From assembly GCA_031381685.1 (NCBI GenBank), contig JANMYF010000186.1:1-14553 (forward strand): 14,553 nucleotides of DNA. Direction: 5' to 3'. A program made the position numbers and the translations under genes. Source of the DNA: JANLQX01 sp031381685 (GTDB taxonomy: Bacteria > Actinomycetota > Acidimicrobiia > Acidimicrobiales > JANYDT01). Positions 7,401-14,553 of the stretch are shown here, piece after piece; position 1 is the stretch's first letter, and every line of letters begins with the position of its first letter. The notes below the pieces were generated by a model. That model did no database searches. It worked only from the letters and a program-made list of their open reading frames with translations, and had not been told where the DNA came from.

Positions 7401-10400
7401 GACTGGGTATCGGTGGAGCGCGTGTCGTCGAACGGCGACCGGGTCAAGGAAGGCGGATGGCGCGAGAAGGAGATCGGCTCCAAGGACTTCACGACCACGG
7501 CTGATGTGGCGACGACGGTCTCGTTCACCCCGGACAAGCCGGGCACCTACGAGATCCGGGTCTTCGGTTCCGACACCCGGCAGAACTACCTCGAATCCGG
7601 GCTGATCGATTACGTGATCGGTGCCGGCGAAGTGGCGTGGGAGGAGAACAACGACTCGCCCAGCGTCGAACTGGTTGCCGACAAGGACTCCTATGGTGCC
7701 GGCGAAACCGCCAGGATTCTTATCAAGTCGCCCTGGACGAAGGCGTCTGGTCTGCTTACCCTCGAACGCAATGGCGTGGTCGAGGCCAGGCGGTTCGAGG
7801 TGACGAGTTCGGCCGCCGTCGTCGATGTCCCGATCGCCGCCGAGTTCACCCCGAACGTCTACGCGTCCATCACGTTGACGAAGGGGCGGACCGAACCGAT
7901 GGCGTCGACCGACGGAGACCGAGGGAGGCCCGCGGTGCTCACCGGCTCGGTGAACCTGTCGGTGCCACCGACCGCGCAATCCCTGAAGGTCTCGGTGTCG
8001 GCCGACCGCAAGGAGTACCTCCCCGGCGCCAAGGGCACCGCCAGCGTCAAGGTCGTCGGCGCCGATGGCAAGCCGGCCTCCGGTGAGGTCACCCTCTGGG
8101 CGGTCGATGAGGGTGTGCTCCGGCTCACGAACTACCAGACGCCCGATCTCCTGACGGCCTTCTACGACCAACGAAACCTCGACGTGAGCACCAGCGATAG
8201 CCGTATGCGCCTCGTCCGCGTCGGCAGCGACGAGTTCGCCGACGCCGAGAAAGGTGATGAAGCGCCTGCGTTTACCGGGGAGCCGGGCGGTGGTGGCGGC
8301 GACGACGACAGCGGCAACGGTGTCCGAACCGACTTCCGCATCCTCGCGGCCTGGTCGGCTTCGGTGAAGGTCGGAGCCGACGGCGAGGCAACGGTGCCGC
8401 TGAAGCTGCCCGAGTCACTCACGGCCTACCGCGTGATCGCGGTGGCCACGAGCGGCGCGGACCGGTTCGGTTCCGACGATTCCGAGCTCCGGATCTCGAC
8501 GCCGTTCCAGGTGCGGCCGGCGCTGCCCCGCTTCGTGTCGATCGGCGATCGGTTCGAGGCCGGAGCCGTGGTCCAGAACCTCTCGGGCACCACCGGGCCG
8601 GCCACGGTCACGCTCGATCTTCCGAGCGACAGCCCGCTGACCGTCGACGGACCCAAGAGCATCACGCTGCCGGCGTTGGGGTCCTCGCCGACGGAAGTCC
8701 GATTCACGTTGCGGGCCACGAGACTCGGCGATGCCGCGTTGACCTTGCGCGGCACGTTCGGCGACGGTTCGGCCCCCGGGACGAAGGACGCCGCCGCGGC
8801 ATCGATACCGGTGTTGCTCACGCAACGCTTCGATACCGTCGCGACATCAGGAGAGGTGAAGGCCACTGCGACGGGGGCGGTCGGACAGGTCGAGACGGTG
8901 AAAGTTCCTGCCGGTGCGATCCCCGGTGTCGGTGGACTGTCGCTGCGGGCGTCGTCGTCGAACCTGGCCGGTCTCCAGGAGTCGGTCGAGTCGCTCGTCG
9001 ACTATCCGTACGGATGCCTGGAGCAGCGGTCGTCGCGGCTGAAAGTGATCCTTGCGCTGTCTTCCCTGGAGGGCCGCTACGAGCTGCCCGGTTTGGCTCC
9101 TGCGTCACTCAAGGCGCGGGTGCAGGCCGAGCTGGACAAGCTCACGCAGTACTGGGCTGACGACGGCGGGCTGTCGTACTGGCCGGGTGGTGAGGTCAGC
9201 GACACCTTCCTCACGGCGAAGGTGCTCGATCTCCTCCTCGAAGCCCGGGCGTTGAAGTTCCGGACACCGTCCGGCATGGTCGCTCAGCTCCGTGATCATC
9301 TTGCCGGCCAGGTGCGCGACCTCACCACCGATGACCGTGAGGAAGGCGCTGCTGACATCACCACGGCCCGAGCGACGGTGGCTGCGGCTCTCGCCCGTGC
9401 CGGCCGGCCCGAGCGGGGTCTTGTGACGACCCTCGTCAACGAGCTTGCGACTGACGACTCGGTGCCCTACTCCGAGCAGGTCGCACTGCTCGACGCCATG
9501 CTCGCTGCAGGAGACACCGGTCCGGTTCCGGAACGGCTGTTCCGTGATCTTCTCGCCTCGGTTCGTCTCGACGGCGACGAAGCATCGGTGGAAGCACCGG
9601 AGGATTGGTACGGCTCGTGGTTCTCGTATCGGGGTTCGGGGTCCACGGTGGCGACCGCCGATCTCCTCTCGCTGCTCACGAAGGTCGACGCCGACCATCC
9701 ACTCATCTCGCCGATGTCGCGTTGGCTGTTGAACAAGCGGACGAACGGGACGTGGGGCGACACCTACAGCAACGGTGCCGTGCTCCGATCGTTCACCGAC
9801 ATCGCTCGGTTCAGCGAGAAGGTCAAGCCGTCGATCGATGCCCTGGTCAAGGCTGGCTCGGTGGCCCTCACGGACAAGTTCGGAGCGAGCTCTCTCGACG
9901 TGGTTTCGAAGCAGTTCCCGCTGGGCGATCTCGGCGCTGGGAGCTTCCCGCTCTCGGCCACAGCGAAGGGGCAGGGCACGCTCCACTGGTCGGCGCAGCT
10001 TCGCTACGCACTTCCCGCAGAAACCCTCAAGGCCCGCAACCAGGGCTTCAGTATCGAGCGCTCGTACTTCCCCTACAAGGGCGTCAGGTCCATCTTCGGG
10101 AAGCCGGCGACGACGTTCGCCGCCGGCGACCTGGTGACGGTCGAGCTGATTGTGACGACGCCTGACCGTCGCAGCAACGTCGTGGTCGACGATGCGCTCC
10201 CGGCCGGGTTCGAGGCGCTCGACGCCAAACTGGCTTCGACGGCAACCGGTTCGACCGAGGGCAGTGACGACGCCGGGTCGAGCCCGAGCGTCGAATTCGC
10301 TGACGGCGTTGTTCCCGCGGAGTATGCGGGTGTCAATCACACCGAGGTGCGCGACGACCGGGTGCTGCTCTTCGCCACGCAACTCGAGCCCGGTACGTTC

Positions 10401-10538
10401 CGCTACACCTACACCGCTCGGGCCACCGCTCCTGGACGATTCGTCGCGGCGCCGACCCATGCCGAGGAGATGTATCGGTCGAGTGTGTATGGCCGCTCGG
10501 CGCCCAGCGTTGTCACGGTGACGGCGCCGAAGGGCTGA
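4404..10538 (+). CDS. Secreted bacterial alpha-2-macroglobulin with thioester (YfhM-like protease trap)
   Basis: A 2044-residue bacterial alpha-2-macroglobulin. The family traps proteases: cutting of a bait region triggers a conformational change and an internal thioester bonds the attacker. A Sec signal peptide (hydrophobic 29-42, AQA|AS cleavage after residue 48) has no lipobox Cys, unlike lipoprotein E. coli YfhM, so release or wall retention is expected. Domains in order: Ig-like MG1 (about 60-180); bMG3-like segment from T584; MG2 with FTDRGVYRLGD (717-727); MG5/6 region about 1088-1190; bait-region domain with AVDEGVL (1233-1239) and a flexible Gly/Asp-rich stretch near 1275-1308; A2M domain from AAWSASV (W1317); thioester GCLEQ (C1538, Q1541) opening a helical toroid to about 1830; C-terminal bMG10 (about 1885-2035, VRDDRVLLFA and AEEMY). 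Of 11 cysteines, ten form five close pairs and C1538 stands alone. pbpC follows after 38 bp, the known partner. Length exceeds YfhM (about 1650). Target proteases are unknown. Confidence 0.95.
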   Translation: MRQFRNDQTTGALGVTAETSGKRLRGRAAMAVLAVLLAAGVLPPVAQAASSGGSAAPGSVGGSYASLQVPKADVSLRVVLATPTGRLRAADRTVLRWLFDRPVTALGDIDGQLDPSPFVKITPRVDGSFRWASTRTLLFEPDATLPLATAFTVTVTGLKALNGTTLATPSITTFETPRPQCSFAGSEGVQTADDGLRTLRLTCLPNVRGEVLAANTTMEFRPVKVSIDRYRPTAEELAVMRAKDSVGTQAFEDRLAATATRTTMASKVSFVRDERCTFDDPQSGVCTVVSLEKTPPADARIWAVLGSGIVSDAGPLAALPRSVAGPATLRTPFLVTRGCRNGCDPESIKPLDILGVSPFGRALDGMIRVRNTKTNAVTTYATPADASDDLSSSDVLQMNWATFEPGGSYEIAVSKDTPTLDGTLGYDAVRLVSFGRFSTFTQVPGGELVVEPAVASIRARVRNVTSLDVISRTVAPADIVKIARSYAGLPKAKPLSLAKETPRAVPIGTAVDQTGIQSVRLGGPAKDATAKKERGVFLVAVRPGAIVPGSRYNGNGTPFVTLGSRRDRDVGGVPGWQVMLVQRTDLGVTIKASRSNVVVAVTSLSTGEPVKGASVSLFAEGKASYWSGKTNVDGVVTAPPHPDRGCGSCDVVAIVEAKSGGTDDTAYAQTRWRTWGDDYSYEFDESSASAQELAERKERLALDAKLTPGATLKGSMFTDRGVYRLGDRVHVKGVLRMEELEKISALPKSIAELPLTVQDGRGARIVKRSVKVSPAGSFDLAFTVPAGASQGVYSVNVPGAYASFLVTSFRRPDFVVDMKAGAQAIRGDDLSAAATSRYLFGAPLADGSVRWDVGIYTSYVTPPVKVKGLDPNSFSWDYQCFYDANDTCAPDSPNELSKASLPETIGAGGVTTATGSLPVETRRHRPLEVTFEAEVSDVSRQAFAARASTVVYPGEFLFGVRRTGSFARAGEALTAEIVAATPKGAVIGAVKGTAKLFRWDWVSVERVSSNGDRVKEGGWREKEIGSKDFTTTADVATTVSFTPDKPGTYEIRVFGSDTRQNYLESGLIDYVIGAGEVAWEENNDSPSVELVADKDSYGAGETARILIKSPWTKASGLLTLERNGVVEARRFEVTSSAAVVDVPIAAEFTPNVYASITLTKGRTEPMASTDGDRGRPAVLTGSVNLSVPPTAQSLKVSVSADRKEYLPGAKGTASVKVVGADGKPASGEVTLWAVDEGVLRLTNYQTPDLLTAFYDQRNLDVSTSDSRMRLVRVGSDEFADAEKGDEAPAFTGEPGGGGGDDDSGNGVRTDFRILAAWSASVKVGADGEATVPLKLPESLTAYRVIAVATSGADRFGSDDSELRISTPFQVRPALPRFVSIGDRFEAGAVVQNLSGTTGPATVTLDLPSDSPLTVDGPKSITLPALGSSPTEVRFTLRATRLGDAALTLRGTFGDGSAPGTKDAAAASIPVLLTQRFDTVATSGEVKATATGAVGQVETVKVPAGAIPGVGGLSLRASSSNLAGLQESVESLVDYPYGCLEQRSSRLKVILALSSLEGRYELPGLAPASLKARVQAELDKLTQYWADDGGLSYWPGGEVSDTFLTAKVLDLLLEARALKFRTPSGMVAQLRDHLAGQVRDLTTDDREEGAADITTARATVAAALARAGRPERGLVTTLVNELATDDSVPYSEQVALLDAMLAAGDTGPVPERLFRDLLASVRLDGDEASVEAPEDWYGSWFSYRGSGSTVATADLLSLLTKVDADHPLISPMSRWLLNKRTNGTWGDTYSNGAVLRSFTDIARFSEKVKPSIDALVKAGSVALTDKFGASSLDVVSKQFPLGDLGAGSFPLSATAKGQGTLHWSAQLRYALPAETLKARNQGFSIERSYFPYKGVRSIFGKPATTFAAGDLVTVELIVTTPDRRSNVVVDDALPAGFEALDAKLASTATGSTEGSDDAGSSPSVEFADGVVPAEYAGVNHTEVRDDRVLLFATQLEPGTFRYTYTARATAPGRFVAAPTHAEEMYRSSVYGRSAPSVVTVTAPKG

Positions 10539-10576
10539 CGGTCGCGCTGCTCCGGACCAACTTCGGCGATGAGATC

Positions 10577-13003
10577 GTGACCGATATCAGCCCTCCGTCT
10601 TCTTCCTCCCCGGTCGGTTGCCGTCGACCGTGGCGGCGCCGCGTGCGTCGCGCGGCGTTGGGCGTCGCCTTCGCGATGCTGACGGGTTCGCTCATCCGGC
10701 TCGGTCCGGTTCCCGCTGGCGTTCGTGCGCCAGCGGTCGGGGTCGCCGTGGTGGACCGCAACGGCATTCCGCTCGACGCAATGTCGGCGCGCGCCCTGGG
10801 GCTCGCGTCAGCGAGCACATCGGTCGGTGGTTCATCCACCCGACTCGCGCTGTCCCGTCTGGCCCCGCGGCTCGCAGCCGCCACGATCGCCGCGGAGGAC
10901 GAGCGATTCGAGTCGCACGTCGGAGTCGATCCCGTTGCCGTGGGCCGAGCGGTGGCCGCTGATGTGCGGGCGGGCGCCGTCGTGCAGGGGGGATCGACGA
11001 TCACCCAGCAACTCGTCAAGGTCCGCAGGACTGCGGCGCGGGGGGGTCAGGCCAACCGGGGGATCGCCGAGAAAGTACGCGAGGCCTTGTACGCGGTACG
11101 GCTGGAGCACCGCTTCAGCAAGGAGGAAATCCTTTCGTCGTACCTGGCGGAAGCGCCGTATGGCGGCGCAGTGGTCGGCGCGGATGCCGCAGCGCAGGCC
11201 TACTTCGGCATTTCGCCCTCGCAGCTCACGTGGGCTCAGGCGTCGTACCTGGCGGCGCTTCCGCAACGGCCATCGCGCTTCGATCCCCGGCGGAATCCGA
11301 CCGCCGCGTTGGCGCGTCAGCGATGGATCCTCAGCCGGCTCCGCCGATCGGGAGCGATCTCGCGGCGTGAGGAATTCGCGGCGCGCCAGGAAGAGATCAC
11401 CATCTCGGCCTCTCTCCCGACGCCGATCGCGCCGCACTTCGTCCGGGCCGTCCGCGACGGATCGATCTGCGCGTCCGTTGTCTGCCCGAGTGGTGTCGCA
11501 GGCTCCGTGGATATGGTCCGCGTTGATGTTACGGGCGCCCAGGGCAAGCTCAAAGATAGGAAGCTCACCGATAGTAAGCGCACAGACGGTAAGCGCACCG
11601 ATGATAAGCGCACAGCAGAAGATGCGCGCATTGTCACCACGATCGACGCCGGTTTGCAGGCCGACGTTGCCGGGATCGCGGCTCACCAGCGGAAGCTGTT
11701 GTCGGCGTACGGAGCAGCGAACGTCTCGGTCGTCATGCTTGACAACGCCACCGGCGCGATTCGGGCCTACGAGGGAAGTGGCGGGTGGTCGGGCGCTCTC
11801 GCTGCCGATCGGGGAGGCATGATCGACGGCGTTCGCCAGCCCCGCCAGACCGGGTCCGTCATCAAGGCATTCGTCTATGCCCTCGCCTTTGATGAGGGAG
11901 CAGGACCGGGCGATCTCGTCGACGACGCACCGTTCGTGGCCACCGGCGCGTCGCGGGAGTTCCGTCCGCGCAACTACGACAAGCGCTTCCGCGGTGAACT
12001 GACGCTGCGCGAGGCGCTTGCCCAGTCGGTGAACGTCCCGGCGGTCCGGGTCCTGGCCGAACACGGTCCGGATGATCTGGCGGCACTCCTGCGGAGAGCC
12101 GGTATCACACTGCCGAACTCCACCTACGGGCTGTCGATGGCTCTCGGCGCGGCCGAGGTCGATCTCCTCCATCTGACGGCGGCCTACGCCTCGTTCGCCC
12201 GTGGTGGCCGCTCGCTGCAACCGGTCATCACGGAGCCGGCTCCCGCGCAGGCGGGCGAGCGCGTGGTGTCCCGAGCGGCGGCGTACCTGGTGACGGACGT
12301 GCTCGCCGACAACGAGGCCCGCGCGCCGGCATTCGGCCGATCGAGCGCGCTGCGCTTCGACTTCCCGGTATCGGCAAAGACGGGCACATCGTCGGACTTC
12401 CACGACAACTGGGTGATCGGATCATCGGGGCGGGTCACCGTCGGCGTCTGGGTCGGCAATTTCGACCGGACGCCGTTGCGTCGGGCGAGCGGGGTCACGG
12501 GCGCCGGGCCGGTGTTCCGAGCGGTCATGCTGGCGGCCGACGAGCGCCTTCGCAACGATCCCGAGCGGGTCCTTCTCCCGGAGGCGCCGGGTGGGCTGGT
12601 GCGGGCCCAGGTATGCCACCGCTCGTTGTGCACCGACCGGGTCGAGGAGTGGGTGCGCGCTGACGATCCGCAAAGGGTGGGGGTGCCGCGGACGAGCAAC
12701 GACCCGGTTCGCCCAGGCCCGGCGTCCGAGGCGAAACCCATCGAAAAGGTGCGGCTGGCACCGTCGGCGCCGCTGAGCGTGCTGTCGCCGAGCGGCCGAG
12801 GCGTCTACGTGCTCGATCCGTCACGGTCGCTCGCCCAGGAGCTCGCTCTGCGGGCGATCGGGGGCTCGCCGCCCTACTCGTTCACGGTGAACACGGCGCC
12901 GGTCGACGGCGGTTGGTGGCGTCCCGTCACCGGCCGCCACGAGGCGTGCGTTGTCGACGCTGCGGGCGCTCGCGCGTGCCAGCGGTTCACGGTGCGGACC
13001 TGA
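10577..13003 (+). CDS. pbpC: Penicillin-binding protein 1C (GT51 transglycosylase / transpeptidase)
   Basis: A bifunctional class A PBP of the 1C type, 808 residues, polymerising lipid II glycans and cross-linking stem peptides outside the membrane. A basic N-terminus leads into one short TM helix (about 26-40). The GT51 domain shows catalytic E107 in AAEDERF, QGGSTITQQL, and a YLAEAPYGG segment typical of PBP1C. The transpeptidase shows SVIK (S427, K430), SVN (484-486) and KTGT (601-604). A C-terminal BiPBP_C-like domain (about 722-808) marks the 1C subtype. Between GT and TP sits a charged tandem-repeat linker (324-348). Extracytoplasmic cysteines form three close pairs (298/303, 680/685, 791/801). 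The GTG at 10577 starts 38 nt after the A2M stop with only a weak ribosome binding site, so co-transcription with A2M is likely. In E. coli PBP1C the transpeptidase is hard to demonstrate biochemically; here its motifs are complete. Confidence 0.95.
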   Translation: MTDISPPSSSSPVGCRRPWRRRVRRAALGVAFAMLTGSLIRLGPVPAGVRAPAVGVAVVDRNGIPLDAMSARALGLASASTSVGGSSTRLALSRLAPRLAAATIAAEDERFESHVGVDPVAVGRAVAADVRAGAVVQGGSTITQQLVKVRRTAARGGQANRGIAEKVREALYAVRLEHRFSKEEILSSYLAEAPYGGAVVGADAAAQAYFGISPSQLTWAQASYLAALPQRPSRFDPRRNPTAALARQRWILSRLRRSGAISRREEFAARQEEITISASLPTPIAPHFVRAVRDGSICASVVCPSGVAGSVDMVRVDVTGAQGKLKDRKLTDSKRTDGKRTDDKRTAEDARIVTTIDAGLQADVAGIAAHQRKLLSAYGAANVSVVMLDNATGAIRAYEGSGGWSGALAADRGGMIDGVRQPRQTGSVIKAFVYALAFDEGAGPGDLVDDAPFVATGASREFRPRNYDKRFRGELTLREALAQSVNVPAVRVLAEHGPDDLAALLRRAGITLPNSTYGLSMALGAAEVDLLHLTAAYASFARGGRSLQPVITEPAPAQAGERVVSRAAAYLVTDVLADNEARAPAFGRSSALRFDFPVSAKTGTSSDFHDNWVIGSSGRVTVGVWVGNFDRTPLRRASGVTGAGPVFRAVMLAADERLRNDPERVLLPEAPGGLVRAQVCHRSLCTDRVEEWVRADDPQRVGVPRTSNDPVRPGPASEAKPIEKVRLAPSAPLSVLSPSGRGVYVLDPSRSLAQELALRAIGGSPPYSFTVNTAPVDGGWWRPVTGRHEACVVDAAGARACQRFTVRT
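11546..11620 (+). repeat. 15-bp in-frame tandem repeat, five units, inside pbpC
   Basis: Five 15-bp units start at 11546, 11561, 11576, 11591 and 11606, each opening with AAGCTCA or AAGCGCA. They encode pentapeptides of the form K-[LR]-[KT]-D-x, the last decayed to KRTAE. The two KL units come first and the KR units after, as expected from stepwise duplication. The stretch is visibly A-richer than the surrounding gene. Because the unit is a multiple of three, copy-number change would keep the frame and only lengthen or shorten the linker between glycosyltransferase and transpeptidase domains. Confidence 0.9.
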
Positions 13004-13005
13004 GT

Positions 13006-13076
13006 CGCTCAGGCGAGCGCCAGTTGTCGACTCGGCCACCGTGCGGTGCTCGACCGTTCGGGTGACGACAGTCACC
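13006..13076 (+). terminator. Run of three short hairpins after pbpC, possible terminator
   Basis: Three stems follow the pbpC stop: CGCTC/GAGCG with loop AGGC (13006-13019); GTCGA/TCGAC around an inner CACC/GGTG (13026-13054); and GGTGAC/GTCACC with loop GACA (13061-13076). None has a T-run, but many high-GC actinobacterial terminators lack one. They would separate the A2M-pbpC unit from the MMPL gene; an operator role for the last palindrome is equally possible. I see no gene or confident promoter in the 173-nt gap 13004-13176. Confidence 0.35.
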
Positions 13077-13165
13077 GTTCTCGTCGATGGTGTGCCGGAT
13101 CGCTTGGCTACGGTCGGAGGTCGCGTTTCCCGGCCGCCCCCTCAGCAGCCGATCCGTCCATCATC

Positions 13166-13170
13166 AGGAG
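13166..13170 (+). promoter_or_regulatory. Ribosome binding site of the MMPL gene
   Basis: AGGAG sits 6 nt before GTG 13177. It decides that start over the TTG at 13171, which lies immediately against the AGGAG. Confidence 0.65.
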
Positions 13171-13176
13171 TTGTTT

Positions 13177-14553
13177 GTGCTTGCCACTCTCGCCCGGTTC
13201 TGCTTCCGTCGACGCCGCATCGTTCTCGGGCTCTGGGTCGTCGCCCTCGTCGTGATCGGCGTAGCGCAGGGCGCCGTCGGACCGAACTACCGGACCGAGT
13301 TCGGTCTCAAGCGTACGGAGAGCACCAAGGGCTTCGACGTGCTCCGCAAGGGTTTCGGGATCGACTCGAACGGGTTCGGCGGCCAGCTCGTGGTGAAGAC
13401 GAGCTCGAGCTTCGACGACCCGAACGTGCGTGAGCCACTGGAGAAGCTGTTCGCCGCCGTTGGGAAGATTCCCGAGGTGACGGTGGCGTCGCCGTTCTCG
13501 CCCGAGGGAGCGGAACAGATCGCGACGTCGGGTCCGAACGCCGGAAAGGTCGCGTATGCCAACGTCGACCTGGCGCGCGGCGTCGGCCAGGAACGCGTGA
13601 ACAAGATCGGCAAGGCGATCCGGGCGGCGATTCCCGAGATCGACGGAACCGAGGTCCTGCTCGGCGGTCAGGCGTTCGCGGAGTTTGAGCCCCCGGCCTC
13701 TGAGCTCATCGGTCTCGCGTTCGCCGTGGTGATCTTGATCCTGGCGTTCGGGTCGGTGCTTGCCATGGGTCTGCCGATCGGTACCGCGCTGTCGGGGATC
13801 TTTGTCGGCTCGGGCATCGTGGTGTTGCTGTCGCGGGTCATCCAGATCCCCGACTTCACGTCGTTCGTGGCGATCATGATCGGCCTCGGCGTCGGCATCG
13901 ACTACGCCCTGTTCATCCTCACCAGGTACCGCGACAACCTGCGCAACGGGATGTCGTTCGAGGACGCGACGGTGGAGTCGATGGACACCGCTGGACGCGC
14001 CGTAGTGTTCGCCGGGGTCACCGTGGTCATCAGCGTCATGGGCATGTGGCTGATGGGCCTCAAGTTCATCCAGGGGCTGGCCACCGGGGCCGCGGTCACC
14101 GTGCTTGCCGTGCTCGCGGCCACGATGACCCTGCTCCCGGCGCTGCTCGGCTTTGCCGGGGCGAGGGTAGGCATCACCCGTTGGCGGGGGATCATCGCTG
14201 CGGCGTTCCTGGCCCTTGCGTTCCTCGGTCTCGGCGTCAAGCTCAACGTCGTCGGTCTGATCGGAGTGATCGGCATCGTCGTGACGCTGATCGCCAGCTC
14301 GTTCGTCCCGGCGCTCCGCCGGGAGCTGCCGCACCGGGCGGAGAAGCCGCTTCGCGAAACGATCTGGTACCGCTGGAGCCGGGTCGTCCAGCACCGGCCG
14401 TGGCCGATGGCAATCCTCGGTCTGCTCGCGCTCGGACTTCTCGCCGCGCCGGTGCTGTCACTCCGCCTCGGTTTCGCCGACGAAGGCAACCTGCCGAAGG
14501 GCACCGACGCGCGTGTCGCCTACGACACGATCGCCGCGTCGTTCGGCCCCGGC
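13177..14553 (+). CDS. MMPL/RND-family membrane transporter, 3' end beyond the window
   Basis: The first 459 codons are open to the last base of the window with no stop. The product is an RND-superfamily MMPL protein; mycobacterial members export lipids or lipid precursors across the inner membrane using proton flow. Visible are a basic N-terminus, TM1 (about 15-31), an extracytoplasmic loop of about 145 residues, a TM2-TM3 bundle starting near 177, and the family hallmark GIDYALFILTRYR (240-252). The D242-Y243 pair matches the proton-relay Asp-Tyr of TM4 in MmpL3. More TM helices follow to about residue 388, then a basic segment, another TM (about 410-428) and the start of a second extracytoplasmic domain (FADEGNLPKGTDAR), as expected at the boundary between the two internal repeats. 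Full-length members are 700-1000 residues, so roughly half is seen. Substrate cannot be assigned. The neighbouring A2M and PBP1C genes fit an envelope role but prove nothing. Confidence 0.92.
   Translation, partial: MLATLARFCFRRRRIVLGLWVVALVVIGVAQGAVGPNYRTEFGLKRTESTKGFDVLRKGFGIDSNGFGGQLVVKTSSSFDDPNVREPLEKLFAAVGKIPEVTVASPFSPEGAEQIATSGPNAGKVAYANVDLARGVGQERVNKIGKAIRAAIPEIDGTEVLLGGQAFAEFEPPASELIGLAFAVVILILAFGSVLAMGLPIGTALSGIFVGSGIVVLLSRVIQIPDFTSFVAIMIGLGVGIDYALFILTRYRDNLRNGMSFEDATVESMDTAGRAVVFAGVTVVISVMGMWLMGLKFIQGLATGAAVTVLAVLAATMTLLPALLGFAGARVGITRWRGIIAAAFLALAFLGLGVKLNVVGLIGVIGIVVTLIASSFVPALRRELPHRAEKPLRETIWYRWSRVVQHRPWPMAILGLLALGLLAAPVLSLRLGFADEGNLPKGTDARVAYDTIAASFGPG

Noticed and set aside
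6213..8171. A 652-codon open frame on the - strand inside the A2M gene
   Set aside because: Antisense shadow typical of high-GC coding DNA. Its translation is low-complexity and Arg/Gly-rich with no recognisable domain, while the + strand has clear A2M homology.
9105..10460. A 451-codon open frame on the - strand opposite the A2M C-terminal half
   Set aside because: Also a shadow frame: Arg/Glu-rich, no motif, fully covered by the thioester-toroid and bMG10 coding sequence.
11546..11620. CRISPR-like repeats
   Set aside because: Units are 15 bp, directly abutting with no spacers, and lie in frame inside pbpC.
13108..14394. A 428-codon open frame on the - strand opposite the MMPL gene
   Set aside because: The translation is a His/Asp/Arg-rich shadow of membrane codons. 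The + frame shows TM helices and the MMPL hallmark and simply lacks a stop inside the window.

Overview
This window is high-GC DNA with GTG/TTG starts and dense, closely packed genes. It looks like an actinobacterial chromosome, possibly an Acidimicrobiia-type lineage. That placement is inferred from protein flavour and base composition, not from any marker gene. No mobile element, tRNA, rRNA or CRISPR array was seen.

Left part (1-1749, + strand): two shikimate-pathway genes, aroC (chorismate synthase) and aroK (shikimate kinase), lie 12 nt apart. The aroC reading frame is broken twice near its 5' end: one base is missing at about position 104-107, and there is an in-frame TAG at 211-213. Restoring one base gives 387 codons, the normal size for the family. 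The damage is therefore either a very recent lesion or a sequence/assembly error. aroK is intact. aroB, which often follows aroK, is absent here.

Middle (1786-4167, - strand): a membrane-anchored GGDEF-EAL protein with a Cache-like extracytoplasmic sensor region. All the c-di-GMP synthesis and hydrolysis motifs I can check are present. It converges on aroK and diverges from the next gene. The 236-bp divergent gap holds two clear inverted repeats.

Right part (4404-14553, + strand): an envelope block. A 2044-residue secreted, thioester-containing bacterial alpha-2-macroglobulin is followed after 38 bp by pbpC (bifunctional penicillin-binding protein 1C). This is the known bacterial A2M-PBP1C pairing, thought to couple trapping of attacking proteases with repair of peptidoglycan. 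After a 173-bp gap full of small hairpins comes the first 459 codons of an MMPL/RND-family membrane transporter that runs off the window.

The most distinctive points are these. The A2M has no lipobox, and all its cysteines except the thioester one fall into close pairs. The PBP1C carries a 15-bp in-frame tandem repeat encoding a charged linker between its two catalytic domains. The aroC 5' end carries a double lesion. I did not find a convincing wholly new system; the A2M-PBP1C pair in a likely monoderm, with its c-di-GMP neighbour, is the best candidate for closer study.
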